DNA from: an uncultured Rhodocyclaceae bacterium | GTDB taxonomy: Bacteria > Pseudomonadota > Gammaproteobacteria > Burkholderiales > Rhodocyclaceae | DNA: 28,414 nucleotides | Assembly: GCA_900549295.1 (NCBI GenBank) | Contig: URNG01000033.1 | Coordinates: 1-28,414 of the forward strand | Direction of reading: 5' to 3' | Shown: positions 5,837 through 13,561 of the stretch, one piece after another | How the letters are laid out: every line of letters begins with the position of its first letter | How positions within the stretch are numbered: the stretch's first letter is position 1 | Program-made: the position numbers and the translations under genes | Notes under the pieces: model-generated | Database searches by the model: none | Told to the model about the DNA's origin: nothing | What the model saw: only the letters and a program-made list of their open reading frames with translations

Positions 5837-6300
5837 TGGCCGTCGATTCGCTGCACGTTGCCGTGCATCTCATCGTGCCATCGGGCGTGTCGTCCTGCTG
5901 GTCGTCGCCGTGTCGTCGCGCGTGCAGTGCGGGTGCCAATCCTGCGCATTGGGCACCGCACTTCGCGCTGCCTTCGGCGCAGCCGTCCAACGTGCAGGCG
6001 TCTTGCCTCGAACGCGCCCGGCCTGCGGCCGTGTCCGCGTTCGCCGGCGCGCTGGCTGCTCGCGCAGCAGCGCCGCCGGGCCGCCGCTGCTCCGAGCGAC
6101 AGCGAGGGGCAAAGGCGGAAGGCAAGACAAAAGGACGCGGCACCGGGCCGCGTGGAAAGCCAGTCTGCACGTGGGGGTGGCGCAGCACGGAGCGGCTTCG
6201 CCGCCGTGCCGCTTGTGGCGCGAGGCCCGCGCCAATGCAGTCATGTCCGCGTGCTTCGCACGACCGGATACGCCGGAGCTTGCAGGGAGCGCAGCCATGA
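5833..6300 (+). CDS. possible small protein between traF and the relaxase gene
   Basis: An open frame of 155 codons starts in an ATGA overlap with traF (5833-5836) and ends in an ATGA overlap with the relaxase start (6297-6300), the spacing pattern of the preceding genes. The predicted protein (MMAVDSLHVAVHLIVPSG...) is rich in Arg, Ser, Cys and Trp and has no fold I recognise. Its first half has the high third-position GC of a gene, the second half less so, and other frames are open across parts of it. The second half also carries two hairpins that are candidate oriT elements. It may be a real but fast-evolving gene, or non-coding DNA open by chance in GC-rich sequence. Confidence 0.35.
   Translation: MMAVDSLHVAVHLIVPSGVSSCWSSPCRRACSAGANPAHWAPHFALPSAQPSNVQASCLERARPAAVSAFAGALAARAAAPPGRRCSERQRGAKAEGKTKGRGTGPRGKPVCTWGWRSTERLRRRAACGARPAPMQSCPRASHDRIRRSLQGAQP
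6186..6234. other. candidate oriT: two tandem hairpins upstream of the relaxase
   Basis: Hairpin 1 has the perfect arms GCGGC (6192-6196) and GCCGC (6200-6204) with a TTC loop, extended past a 2-nt bulge by CACG (6186-6189) and CGTG (6205-6208). Hairpin 2 has perfect 7-bp arms, TGGCGCG (6216-6222) and CGCGCCA (6228-6234). They lie 62-111 bp before the relaxase ATG, a common place for oriT. No nic consensus could be identified, so the call rests on structure and position. Confidence 0.35.
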
Positions 6301-8282
6301 CCAACCGCCGCGATGACGATTTCCGCATCCGCCCGAGCGCCCCAAAGAGCCAGGGCCAGGGCTTCGTCTCCAAGGTGCTCAAGCAGGCGGGCAAGGCCAA
6401 CAGCGGCAAGTCATCCGTGCGCCGTCCAGCATCGGCGCGTGGCACCGGCCAGCGGCCCGGTTCGCGCCTCGGGCGCGGCCACACGGCGGCGCGCTTCGCC
6501 GGCGCGAAGCTGACGCCCATGTCGCGGCGCGTGATCATCAAGACGCTGCTGGTGAATCAGCGCCAGGCCAGCCCGCAGTCGCTCGCCAAGCACCTGCGCT
6601 ACATCGAGCGCGACGGCGTGGGCCGTGATGGCGAGCCGGGCCAAGCCTACGGACCGCAGGCGGATGCCGCCGACCTCGACGCCTTCAAGGAACGCTGCGC
6701 CGATGACCGGCACCATTTCCGCTTCATCGTCTCGCCCGAGGACGGTGCGGAGCTGGAAGACCTGCGCACCTACACACGGCACCTGATGAACCGCATGGAG
6801 GCTGATCTTGGTACGCGGCTGGAGTGGGTGGCGGTGGATCACTGGAACACCGACAACCCGCACACCCACCTGATCGTGCGCGGGCGCGACGACACCGGCA
6901 AAGACCTCATCATCGCGGGCGACTATATCGCCGATGGCTTCCGTCATCGCGCCGCCGAGCTGGTGACCGAATGGCTGGGGCCGCGCACCGAGCTGGAGAT
7001 CCAGCAGACCTTGCAGCGCGAGGTGGAGCAAGAGCGGTGGACGAGCCTGGATCGCACCCTGCAACGCGAGGACGGCGAGGACGGCCGGGTGCGGATCGAA
7101 CGCTTCAACGAACCGCGGCTGCAACGCCAGCGCCTGCTGCTGATCGGCCGCCTGCAACGCTTGCAGCGCATGGGCCTTGCCGACGAAATGCAGCCGGGAA
7201 CCTGGGCCGTCCATGCCGATGCGGAAAAGACCCTGCGCACCCTGGGCGAGCGTGGCGATATCATCCGTACCATGCAGCGAGCCATGCGCGGCGAGCCGCG
7301 CGAGCTGGCGGTGTTCGAGCCGGGCCAGGATGCCGATGGAAGCGGCCGCACCATTCTCGGCCGCGTGGCCGCGAAGGGGCTGGCCGACGAACTGCGCGAT
7401 CGGGGCTATCTGGTCATCGACGGCGTGGACGGCAAAGCCCACTACGTGGCGCTCAACGCCCGCGACGAGCTGGCGAACTATCCGACCGGCGCCGTGGTGG
7501 AGGTGAAGGGATCGGCCGACGTGTGCGCGGCCGACAAGAACATCGCTGCGCTGGCGAGCGATGGGCTGTACCGCACCGATCATCATCTGGCCGTCGCGCA
7601 GAGTCAGGCCGTGCCGGGCGGCGATCCACGGGAAGTCGTCGCGGCCCACGTCCGCCGCCTCGAAGCCCTGCGCCGTGCCGGTATCGTGGAGCGCGTGGCC
7701 GAAGGGCTATGGAAGGTGCCGGACGACCTGCCAGAGCAGGGCCGCCGCTACGACGCGCAGCGCCTGGGCGGCGTGGCCGTGGAGCTGATATCGCACCTAC
7801 CCATCGAGCGGCAGGCGCGCGTGATCGGGGCCACCTGGCTCGACCAGCAGTTGATTGGTGGTGGTAAGGGGCTGGGCGACCTGGGCTTTGGCAGTGAAGC
7901 CAAACAAGCGATACAGCAGCGCGCCGACTTCCTGGCCGAACAGGGGCTGGCCGAGCGGCGCGGCCAGCGCGTGATCCTCGCGCGCAATCTATTGGGCACG
8001 CTACGCAACCGGGAGCTGGCGCAGGCTACGAAGGACATTGCGGCGAAAACCGGACTGGAGCATCGCCCGGTGGCCGATGGGCAGCGCGTGGCCGGCATCT
8101 ACCGGCGCTCCGTCATGCTGGCCAGCGGGCGCTACGCGATGCTCGATGACGGCATGGGGTTCAGCCTGGTGCCATGGAAACCGGTGATCGAGCAGCGAAT
8201 GGGGCAGCAGCTTGCCGCGACGGTGCGCGGCGGCGCGGTGTCATGGGAGATTGGGCGGCATCGGGGGCCAACCATTTCTTGA
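6297..8282 (+). CDS. traI: relaxase, VirD2/TraI-like, DUF3363 type
   Basis: This encodes 661 residues. It would nick oriT, become covalently attached to the transferred strand and pilot it through the TraG/Trb system. A basic N-terminus (1-75) precedes the relaxase domain. HLRYIERDGVGRDG (99-112) offers Tyr102 as a candidate nucleophile, HHFRFIVSPEDG lies at 139-150, and the metal-binding motif DNPHTHLIVRG (186-196) contains the H-x-H of MOBP-type enzymes. The C-terminal DUF3363 part (about 250-661) is characteristic of this ICE relaxase. The ATG at 6297 is supported by AGGGAG at 6284-6289; a longer in-frame extension to 5910 lacks this. The opposite strand is open over much of the gene (6411-7649), which I regard as a shadow. 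Confidence 0.92.
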   Translation: MTNRRDDDFRIRPSAPKSQGQGFVSKVLKQAGKANSGKSSVRRPASARGTGQRPGSRLGRGHTAARFAGAKLTPMSRRVIIKTLLVNQRQASPQSLAKHLRYIERDGVGRDGEPGQAYGPQADAADLDAFKERCADDRHHFRFIVSPEDGAELEDLRTYTRHLMNRMEADLGTRLEWVAVDHWNTDNPHTHLIVRGRDDTGKDLIIAGDYIADGFRHRAAELVTEWLGPRTELEIQQTLQREVEQERWTSLDRTLQREDGEDGRVRIERFNEPRLQRQRLLLIGRLQRLQRMGLADEMQPGTWAVHADAEKTLRTLGERGDIIRTMQRAMRGEPRELAVFEPGQDADGSGRTILGRVAAKGLADELRDRGYLVIDGVDGKAHYVALNARDELANYPTGAVVEVKGSADVCAADKNIAALASDGLYRTDHHLAVAQSQAVPGGDPREVVAAHVRRLEALRRAGIVERVAEGLWKVPDDLPEQGRRYDAQRLGGVAVELISHLPIERQARVIGATWLDQQLIGGGKGLGDLGFGSEAKQAIQQRADFLAEQGLAERRGQRVILARNLLGTLRNRELAQATKDIAAKTGLEHRPVADGQRVAGIYRRSVMLASGRYAMLDDGMGFSLVPWKPVIEQRMGQQLAATVRGGAVSWEIGRHRGPTIS

Positions 8283-8497
8283 GTCAAGGTAATGCCACAA
8301 GCCGGTGGGAAAAATTAGATCCTATTTATTGATGGTTGATCAATCCAAAGGATTACCAAAGGTTGGGATGCCAGAATTAAAATTTTCTGTAATTTCGGAT
8401 ACATGGCCACATTCAAAGGCACGCTATCGCGTATCTGGATTGATGGTTTCCGACCAGTACCGCATGCGCCTTCCGCAGAATTTGGGGCAAATCCACG
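8283..8497. other. left junction of the cargo, AT-rich spacer
   Basis: These 215 bp between the relaxase stop and the ferric reductase start are clearly more AT-rich than both flanking genes (for example 8308-8335 and 8375-8405). They contain no convincing gene or insertion-sequence end. The stretch probably holds the cargo promoter and the boundary where cargo was inserted into the backbone. No target-site duplication or terminal repeat could be matched by eye to the right side near 22450. Confidence 0.4.
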
Positions 8498-9841
8498 ATG
8501 AAGAGAATAATTTGGACGTTCTGGTTTTTTGCGCTGGCATTGAGCGCTCTATGGCTTTTTACCGATACGCTCTGGCCTGCACAGTCCAACTACTTCGCCC
8601 TGCGAACGGTATGGATTCAATACAGCGGCGTACTGGCCATCGGCGCGATGTCCGTGGCGATGGTGCTGGCCACGCGCCCTGCGTGGCTGGAGCCCAGCTT
8701 GAACGGACTGGACAAGATGTACCGCCTGCACAAGTGGCTCGGCATCGCCACTCTGGCCGCTGCAACAGTACACTGGCTGTGGGCGCAGGGTACCAAGTGG
8801 GCCGTAGGCTGGGGCTGGCTGACGCGCCCGGCGCGCAAGCCCCGCGCAGCGGCTGATTCAATGGGCTCCATTGAATCGGCGCTGCGTGGCTGGCGCGGAC
8901 TGGCCGAGGACTTGGGCGAATGGGCCTTCTACGCCGTCGCGGTGCTACTGGTGCTGGCTTTGGTTAAGCGCTTCCCCTACCGGCCGTTCGCCAAGACGCA
9001 CCACTGGATGGCAGCGATCTACCTAGTGCTGGCCTTCCACACCTTGGTGCTTGTGCAGTTCTCCTACTGGGCGCAGCCCGTGGGCTGGGCTTTGGCTATG
9101 CTGCTGGCGAGCGGCACGGTATCGGCGGTGTGGGTGCTACTGGGCCGGGTCGGTGCGCAGCGCACCGCGCACGGTGTCATCGAATCGCTGCAGACCTACC
9201 CTGCGCTGAACGTGCTGGAAACCACCCTGCGGATGGACCCGGGCTGGCCCGGCCACCGGCCCGGGCAGTTTGCCTTCGCCATGTCCAACCCGAAAGAAGG
9301 CCCGCATCCCTACACGCTGGCCTCAGCCTGGGTGCCGGAAGACCGGCGCATCACCTTCATCACCAAGGCGCTGGGCGACCACACCCGCCGGCTGCCGGAA
9401 CGCCTACAAGTTGGCGACCGGGTGACGGTCGAGGGGCCTTACGGCTGCTTCACTTTCGACGACGGGCGTGCCCGCCAGATCTGGATCGGCGCCGGCATCG
9501 GCATCACCCCATTCATTGCGCGCATGAAGTATCTGGCGCAGCACAAAGGCCGAGACGCACGCCCCGTCGATTTGTTCCATCCGACGAGCGACGCTGATCC
9601 GCAGGCCATCGAGAAGCTGCGCGCTGACAGCCAGGCGGCCGGCGTTGCGCTACACCTGTTCATCGACAAGAAAGACGGTCGCCTGACGGGTGAGCGCCTG
9701 CGTGCCATGGTGCCGGGTTGGAAAGACGCCAGCGTCTGGTTCTGCGGCCCCACGGCCTTCGGCCGCGCGTTGCGCGCCGATCTGCTGGCCCAGGGGTTGG
9801 AGCCGGAAGCGTTCCACCAAGAGCTTTTCGAGATGCGCTGA
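8498..9841 (+). CDS. ferric reductase-like flavohaem transmembrane oxidoreductase
   Basis: This encodes 447 residues. The N-terminal half is a multi-helix ferric-reductase-like membrane domain with candidate haem ligands His78 (LHKWLG), His92 (VHWLW), His168/169 (THHWMA) and His181 (FHTLVL). The C-terminal half is cytoplasmic: an FAD-binding barrel with HRPGQFAF (253-260) and HPYTLAS (270-276), then a nucleotide-binding domain with GAGIGITPFI (331-340) and WFCGP (414-418). It would pass electrons from NAD(P)H through FAD and haem across the inner membrane, to ferric iron or another periplasmic acceptor. It is the first gene of a three-gene operon with a two-component system, which suggests a metal or redox stress role. 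A pure NADPH-oxidase-like function is possible. Confidence 0.88.
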   Translation: MKRIIWTFWFFALALSALWLFTDTLWPAQSNYFALRTVWIQYSGVLAIGAMSVAMVLATRPAWLEPSLNGLDKMYRLHKWLGIATLAAATVHWLWAQGTKWAVGWGWLTRPARKPRAAADSMGSIESALRGWRGLAEDLGEWAFYAVAVLLVLALVKRFPYRPFAKTHHWMAAIYLVLAFHTLVLVQFSYWAQPVGWALAMLLASGTVSAVWVLLGRVGAQRTAHGVIESLQTYPALNVLETTLRMDPGWPGHRPGQFAFAMSNPKEGPHPYTLASAWVPEDRRITFITKALGDHTRRLPERLQVGDRVTVEGPYGCFTFDDGRARQIWIGAGIGITPFIARMKYLAQHKGRDARPVDLFHPTSDADPQAIEKLRADSQAAGVALHLFIDKKDGRLTGERLRAMVPGWKDASVWFCGPTAFGRALRADLLAQGLEPEAFHQELFEMR

Positions 9842-9855
9842 ATGGAAGAAAGCAT

Positions 9856-10521
9856 ATGCGCATATTGATCGTGGAAGACTCGCAAACGCTGGCCGAAGCC
9901 CTGAGCCAGAGCCTTCAGTCGGAAGGCTATGCCTGCGATACAGCAGCCGATGGCGTGTCCGCGCTGGAGTTTCTTGCCAGCTACCGGTACGACGCCATCA
10001 TTCTGGACTTGATGCTACCCCGGCTGGACGGCTTTGGCGTGTTGCGCGCATTGAGCCGGGAGGCCCATGCCGCACCGGTGTTGGTGCTCTCCGCGCGCGA
10101 ACTGCTCGATGACCGGGTGCGGGCCTTGGATGCGGGTGCCGATGACTACCTGACAAAACCCTTCGAGCTGGCCGAGCTGCTGGCTCGCCTGCGGGCGCTG
10201 GTGCGGCGTCCGCCGCAACGGGACGTTCCAGTTCTGCGCCACGGCGATCTGGAGGTCGATCCGCGCTCGCGCACCGCGAGGTTCAAGGGCATGGATCTTG
10301 GGCTCACACCGAAGGAATATGGACTGCTCGACTTGCTGCTGCGTCGGCGCGGCGCCACGCTGTCGCGCCCGCAGATTTTTGAACATTTGTACGACAGCCG
10401 CAGCGATGCATCGGACAAGGTGGTAGAGGTGATCGTCAGCACCTTGCGAACCAAGCTTGCCCAGTGCGGCCTGGATGAACTGATCGTGACACGCCGTGGC
10501 TTCGGCTACATCCTGCCCTAA
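9856..10521 (+). CDS. OmpR-family response regulator (PmrA/QseB-like)
   Basis: This encodes 221 residues. The receiver domain (1-115) has the acidic pair in ILIVEDS, the phosphoacceptor Asp51 (IILDLMLPRLDG), a Ser/Thr-position residue in VLSARE and Lys101 in LTKPFE. A winged-helix output domain (about 125-221) ends with the typical VSTLRTKL...IVTRRGFGYIL. It has the compact linker of the PmrA/QseB subgroup. It lies 14 bp after the oxidoreductase and 3 bp before its kinase, so the three are one operon. Likely targets are this operon and the neighbouring cargo promoters, which is inference. The ATG at 9856 follows GGAAG at 9844-9848; longer in-frame starts lie inside the upstream gene. Confidence 0.93.
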   Translation: MRILIVEDSQTLAEALSQSLQSEGYACDTAADGVSALEFLASYRYDAIILDLMLPRLDGFGVLRALSREAHAAPVLVLSARELLDDRVRALDAGADDYLTKPFELAELLARLRALVRRPPQRDVPVLRHGDLEVDPRSRTARFKGMDLGLTPKEYGLLDLLLRRRGATLSRPQIFEHLYDSRSDASDKVVEVIVSTLRTKLAQCGLDELIVTRRGFGYILP

Positions 10522-10524
10522 ACG

Positions 10525-11937
10525 ATGGTACGTCCCGATTCCGAAGCCCTTTCTGATGCGAGTCAAGGCGGATCCTGGTCCTTGCAGCGGCGGCTGGCTG
10601 CCAGCCTGGTGATTTGCATTGGAGGAACCTTCGCGATCCTGTTTCCCGTCCTCGACTACTGGATTGACCACGAAATCTACCGACGGATGGATACCACCCT
10701 GATGCAACGATCAGCGGCGGTGGGGCGCGTGCTGCAGGAGTTGGATGCGAGAAAGCTCGAAAGCCTCATGCCGGAATACGAGCCTGGCGGGCATACCGAG
10801 TTCTTCACGGTCTTTGATTCGCAGACCCACCGGACCTTGCTGCGTTCGCCCAGCAGTGCTGGGGCCGAGCTTGCACTTGGGCCACTGGAGCAAGGCACCC
10901 CGCGCTATTACGACGTGACACTCCCGGATGGCCACGCGGGCCGCGCGCTGGCGACGCGCATATCCGTGGCTGGCGAAAAGTCCCGGCTGCTGGTCGTGGC
11001 GACAGAACGCAGGGATTGGGATCAAACCGAGCGGCGCATCCACTTCGCACTCCTGGGCGGCATCGTGCTGGCGACGTTCCTGGCCACAGGCCTAGCGCTT
11101 CTCATGGTTCGGCGCATCGTAGTCATGCTGGAGCGCGTCGGCGTGCAACTGGCCGACCTGCGTTCGGATCGGCCGATTGCGCGGATCGGAGCGGACTTTC
11201 CCCGCGAACTGCGTCCGTTTGCCGAAGCCTTCAATCAGGGCTTGCATCACCTGTATGCGGCCATTGTCCGCGAGCGTCGCTTCTCCCGCGATGTGGCCCA
11301 CGAGTTGCGCACGCCCCTGGCGGAAATCCGCATCAGCGCAGAAAGCGCTTTGATCGATGCCGACCCGGCCCGAATCCAGCGCGCCCTAAATGCAACGATC
11401 CAGGCCAGTTCACGCATGCAGCGCAGTGTGGACACACTACTGTTGTTGGCGCGGCTTGAGTCCGGCCAACACACACTGGCGCTGGATCCTCTGGATCTAA
11501 CAGCTTTGCTGCAAGAGTTGCTGGCGGGACTCAACGTCCAGCAAATGGCACCCAAGTCACCCATCCGCGTGACTTTACCTGAATCGGCATGGGTGCAAAG
11601 TGATCAGGGCGTGATCGAACGCATCGTCTCCAACCTCTTGCGCAATGCCATCGAATACGCGCCCGAAGGCGACGACATTCAATGTAGGTTGGAGCGCGAG
11701 GCTTCCGGCTGGATGTTGACCATCGTCAACACAGCTCCCAATTTGCAGGCATCCGATCTGGATCAATTCGGCCTTCGCTTCTGGCGCAAGGATTCCGAAG
11801 GTGGCACGGCGCACCACGCCGGGCTGGGACTTGCACTGGCCCTGGCGCTCGCGCATGCCATAGACCTGCCGCTGGCGTTCTCACTGGACAACGGTCGGCT
11901 GTCCGCGCGGCTTGGCCCTTGGCCACCGCTGCTCTGA
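10525..11937 (+). CDS. sensor histidine kinase partner of the upstream regulator
   Basis: This encodes 470 residues. It has a first membrane helix (about 24-46), a periplasmic sensor segment of about 125 residues (47-172) and a second helix (about 174-195). A HAMP-like linker is followed by a dimerisation and phosphoacceptor domain with His259 in FSRDVAHELRTPLAEIR. The ATPase domain shows an N box (NLLRNAIEYAP), an F-like box (FGLRFWRKD) and a G box (AGLGLALALA). It would sense a periplasmic signal and phosphorylate the response regulator encoded 3 bp upstream. I looked for the ExxE metal-binding motif used by PmrB and ColS and did not see it in the periplasmic part, so the ligand is unknown. 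The gene converges on the VIT-family gene, with 13 bp between them. Confidence 0.92.
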   Translation: MVRPDSEALSDASQGGSWSLQRRLAASLVICIGGTFAILFPVLDYWIDHEIYRRMDTTLMQRSAAVGRVLQELDARKLESLMPEYEPGGHTEFFTVFDSQTHRTLLRSPSSAGAELALGPLEQGTPRYYDVTLPDGHAGRALATRISVAGEKSRLLVVATERRDWDQTERRIHFALLGGIVLATFLATGLALLMVRRIVVMLERVGVQLADLRSDRPIARIGADFPRELRPFAEAFNQGLHHLYAAIVRERRFSRDVAHELRTPLAEIRISAESALIDADPARIQRALNATIQASSRMQRSVDTLLLLARLESGQHTLALDPLDLTALLQELLAGLNVQQMAPKSPIRVTLPESAWVQSDQGVIERIVSNLLRNAIEYAPEGDDIQCRLEREASGWMLTIVNTAPNLQASDLDQFGLRFWRKDSEGGTAHHAGLGLALALALAHAIDLPLAFSLDNGRLSARLGPWPPLL

Positions 11938-11950
11938 GATTGACGCAGAT

Positions 11951-12658
11951 CTACACCGCAGTGCCGAACATGGCTCCCACGCCCGCTGTCACCGCCATGG
12001 CAAATGTGCCCCAGAACGCGACGCGCAGCGCACTTTTGAAGAGCGGCGTACCACCCACGGCAGCAGCCGCAGCGCCGAGCAGGGCCAGGAAGACAATCGC
12101 CGTCGCGACGATCCAATAGAGCAGGCTCTGCTCCGGCGCCAACAGAACCACGGCCAGTGGCATGGCCGCACCCACGGCGAAGCTTCCAGCAGACGCCATG
12201 GCGGCTTGCAGCGGGCGAGCGCTCAAGGTTTCAGAGATGCCTAATTCATCGCGCGCGTGCGCGCCTAGCGCATCATGCGCCATCAATTGCGTGGCGACCT
12301 GATCCGCGAGTCGATGATCCAAGCCACGCCGAACATAGATGGCCGTGAGTTCGCGATGTTCGGCTTCCGGACTGTTCTTCAGTTCATCACGTTCCCGCGC
12401 CAGATCTGCCTTCTCCGTATCAGCTTGTGAATAGACCGACACGAACTCGCCTGCAGCCATGGACATGGCGCCGGCTACCAACCCCGCGATGGCCGTGGTC
12501 ATGATGCTGGCATGGCTTGCATGGGCAGCAGCCACGCCTGCAACTAGGCTGGCCGTGGAAATGATGCCGTCATTGGCACCCAGAACAGCGGCGCGCAGCC
12601 ATCCGATATGTTCAGTGCGATGACTTTCAGGGTGGGCGCGATGACGAAATTTTGTCAT
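11951..12658 (-). CDS. VIT1/CCC1-family iron/manganese transporter
   Basis: This encodes 235 residues with the VIT family layout. The first membrane helix contains AAVLGANDGIISTASLVAGV (Asp30), and the second contains the Met/Glu-rich GAMSMAAGEFVSV (Met65, Met67, Glu71). A cytoplasmic Glu-rich metal-binding loop follows (EKADLARERDELKNSPEAEHREL, about 82-104), then three C-terminal membrane helices. Family members move Fe2+ or Mn2+ out of the cytoplasm, probably by proton exchange. It lies 42 bp after the cytochrome b561 gene and is probably co-transcribed. I chose the ATG at 12656-12658; a TTG at 12670 would add four residues. An 18-bp near-perfect palindrome covers the start codon. Confidence 0.9.
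   Translation of the reverse strand: MTKFRHRAHPESHRTEHIGWLRAAVLGANDGIISTASLVAGVAAAHASHASIMTTAIAGLVAGAMSMAAGEFVSVYSQADTEKADLARERDELKNSPEAEHRELTAIYVRRGLDHRLADQVATQLMAHDALGAHARDELGISETLSARPLQAAMASAGSFAVGAAMPLAVVLLAPEQSLLYWIVATAIVFLALLGAAAAAVGGTPLFKSALRVAFWGTFAMAVTAGVGAMFGTAV
12641..12658. repeat. 18-bp near-perfect palindrome over the VIT start codon
   Basis: ATGACGAAAT (12641-12650) pairs with TTTGTCAT continuing to 12658, with only one mismatched pair (12646/12653). TGAC...GTCA ends recall operators of copper- and metal-responsive OmpR-type regulators, but the centre is 2 bp longer than the usual CusR/CopR box. As the palindrome includes the start codon and five further codons, it could be chance or a translational or operator site. 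Confidence 0.35.
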
Positions 12659-12700
12659 TGAAAAAATCAAATCTATGTGAAACAGCCTAAGGCCAGCAGT

Positions 12701-13252
12701 TCAGGGGCGATGACCGGGGAGCATGCGAACCAGGGTGGTGTCACGCATGACGTAGTGATGCAACAGCGCCGCCATCGCATGCAATCCGATCAAGACGTAG
12801 CCCAATGTCGCCAGCGCCTCATGGACATCCTTTAGTTGGCGCGACAGAGCAACGTCGGTTCCGATCAGAGAGGGAATGGGCAAGCCAAACAGAACAATCG
12901 GCTTGCCCGCCGCACTCAAGGTGAGCCATCCAAGCAGCGGCATGGCGAGCATGAAGCTGTAGAGCGCATAGTGCATGACATCGGCGAGCGTGGCCTGCCA
13001 GCGTGGCATGGGTGGTTGGATCGCGGGCTTCACGCCCGCCTGGATGCGCACCCCGATACGGATCACCACGATCACCAGAACGCTGAGGCCCAGCAGGTAG
13101 TGCAAGGACTTCATGGCGTCTCTCAAGGCGCCCTTGGGTGCCAGTCCGCGCAGCTCCATGCTCGCATAGACCGCGATGATGAGAAGCACGGTCAGCCAAT
13201 GCAGTCCTATGACCAAAGGACTGAAACGGTATTCGGAATTCCTGACATTCAT
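12701..13252 (-). CDS. cytochrome b561
   Basis: This encodes 183 residues forming four membrane helices of the bacterial cytochrome b561 (CybB) family. Candidate haem-ligand histidines are His18 (IGLHWLTV), His51 (SLHYLLGL), His144 (KDVHEAL) and His158 (GLHAMAALLHHYV). The family oxidises quinol in the inner membrane and can pass electrons to oxygen species such as superoxide. The ATG at 13252 is supported by GGAG with 9-nt spacing on the minus strand, so a longer frame to 13282 is unlikely. It is the first gene of a minus-strand pair with the VIT transporter and is divergent from the RND operon. Together with the ferric reductase it gives the cargo two membrane redox proteins. Confidence 0.92.
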   Translation of the reverse strand: MNVRNSEYRFSPLVIGLHWLTVLLIIAVYASMELRGLAPKGALRDAMKSLHYLLGLSVLVIVVIRIGVRIQAGVKPAIQPPMPRWQATLADVMHYALYSFMLAMPLLGWLTLSAAGKPIVLFGLPIPSLIGTDVALSRQLKDVHEALATLGYVLIGLHAMAALLHHYVMRDTTLVRMLPGHRP

Positions 13253-13561
13253 GGTGTATGGCTCCGATGTTTGAGGTAGCAAAGGCGCACCGCTGGCATA
13301 TCAGAGCAAGTTACTGAAAATCAGTTTATCGATTGCTTGCTGCTCAAAGCAGGCGTTTCGCCGAAATACATCGTACTGAGCAAATTTCGCTTTCTCCAAA
13401 GCTTTCTCAAAGCTTCACCGAAGAACATGAGCCGATCTTTTACAAGAGATCGACCGCATGTTTCGCCTCATTAACCTCGCGCACCGCTTCATATGCGACG
13501 GATTTTCAATCCGCGCTATGTGCTCTCTACTCTGCTCTACGTCGTTTGGGGCGGCACAAGC
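13253..13561. promoter_or_regulatory. divergent promoter region between the b561 and RND operons
   Basis: No gene is supported in these 309 bp. They contain a short dyad ACTGA-AAA-TCAGT (13313-13325) and a tandem near-repeat GCTTTCTCCAAA (13389-13400) / GCTTTCTCAAA (13401-13411). A perfect 6-bp inverted repeat, CGATCT (13433-13438) with AGATCG (13447-13452), has an 8-bp spacer. The region is less GC-rich than the genes around it. It must hold promoters for the leftward b561-VIT operon and for the rightward efflux and lipid A series. The two-component regulator in the same cargo is the obvious candidate to bind here. Confidence 0.5.

Noticed and set aside
6411..7649. Long minus-strand open frame of 412 codons opposite the relaxase gene
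   Set aside because: Shadow of GC-rich coding DNA; the relaxase on the other strand has clear motifs, a ribosome site and coupled neighbours.
8305..8856. Open frame starting before the ferric reductase gene
   Set aside because: No ribosome site or family resemblance; it overlaps the well-supported oxidoreductase gene in another frame.
10525..11937. Identification of the kinase as PmrB or ColS with an ExxE iron/zinc site
   Set aside because: I could not find an ExxE motif in the periplasmic segment (residues 47-172), so no specific name is given.
12641..12658. Calling the palindrome a CusR/CopR box
   Set aside because: The spacing between the TGAC and GTCA ends is 2 bp longer than the usual box, and it overlaps coding DNA.
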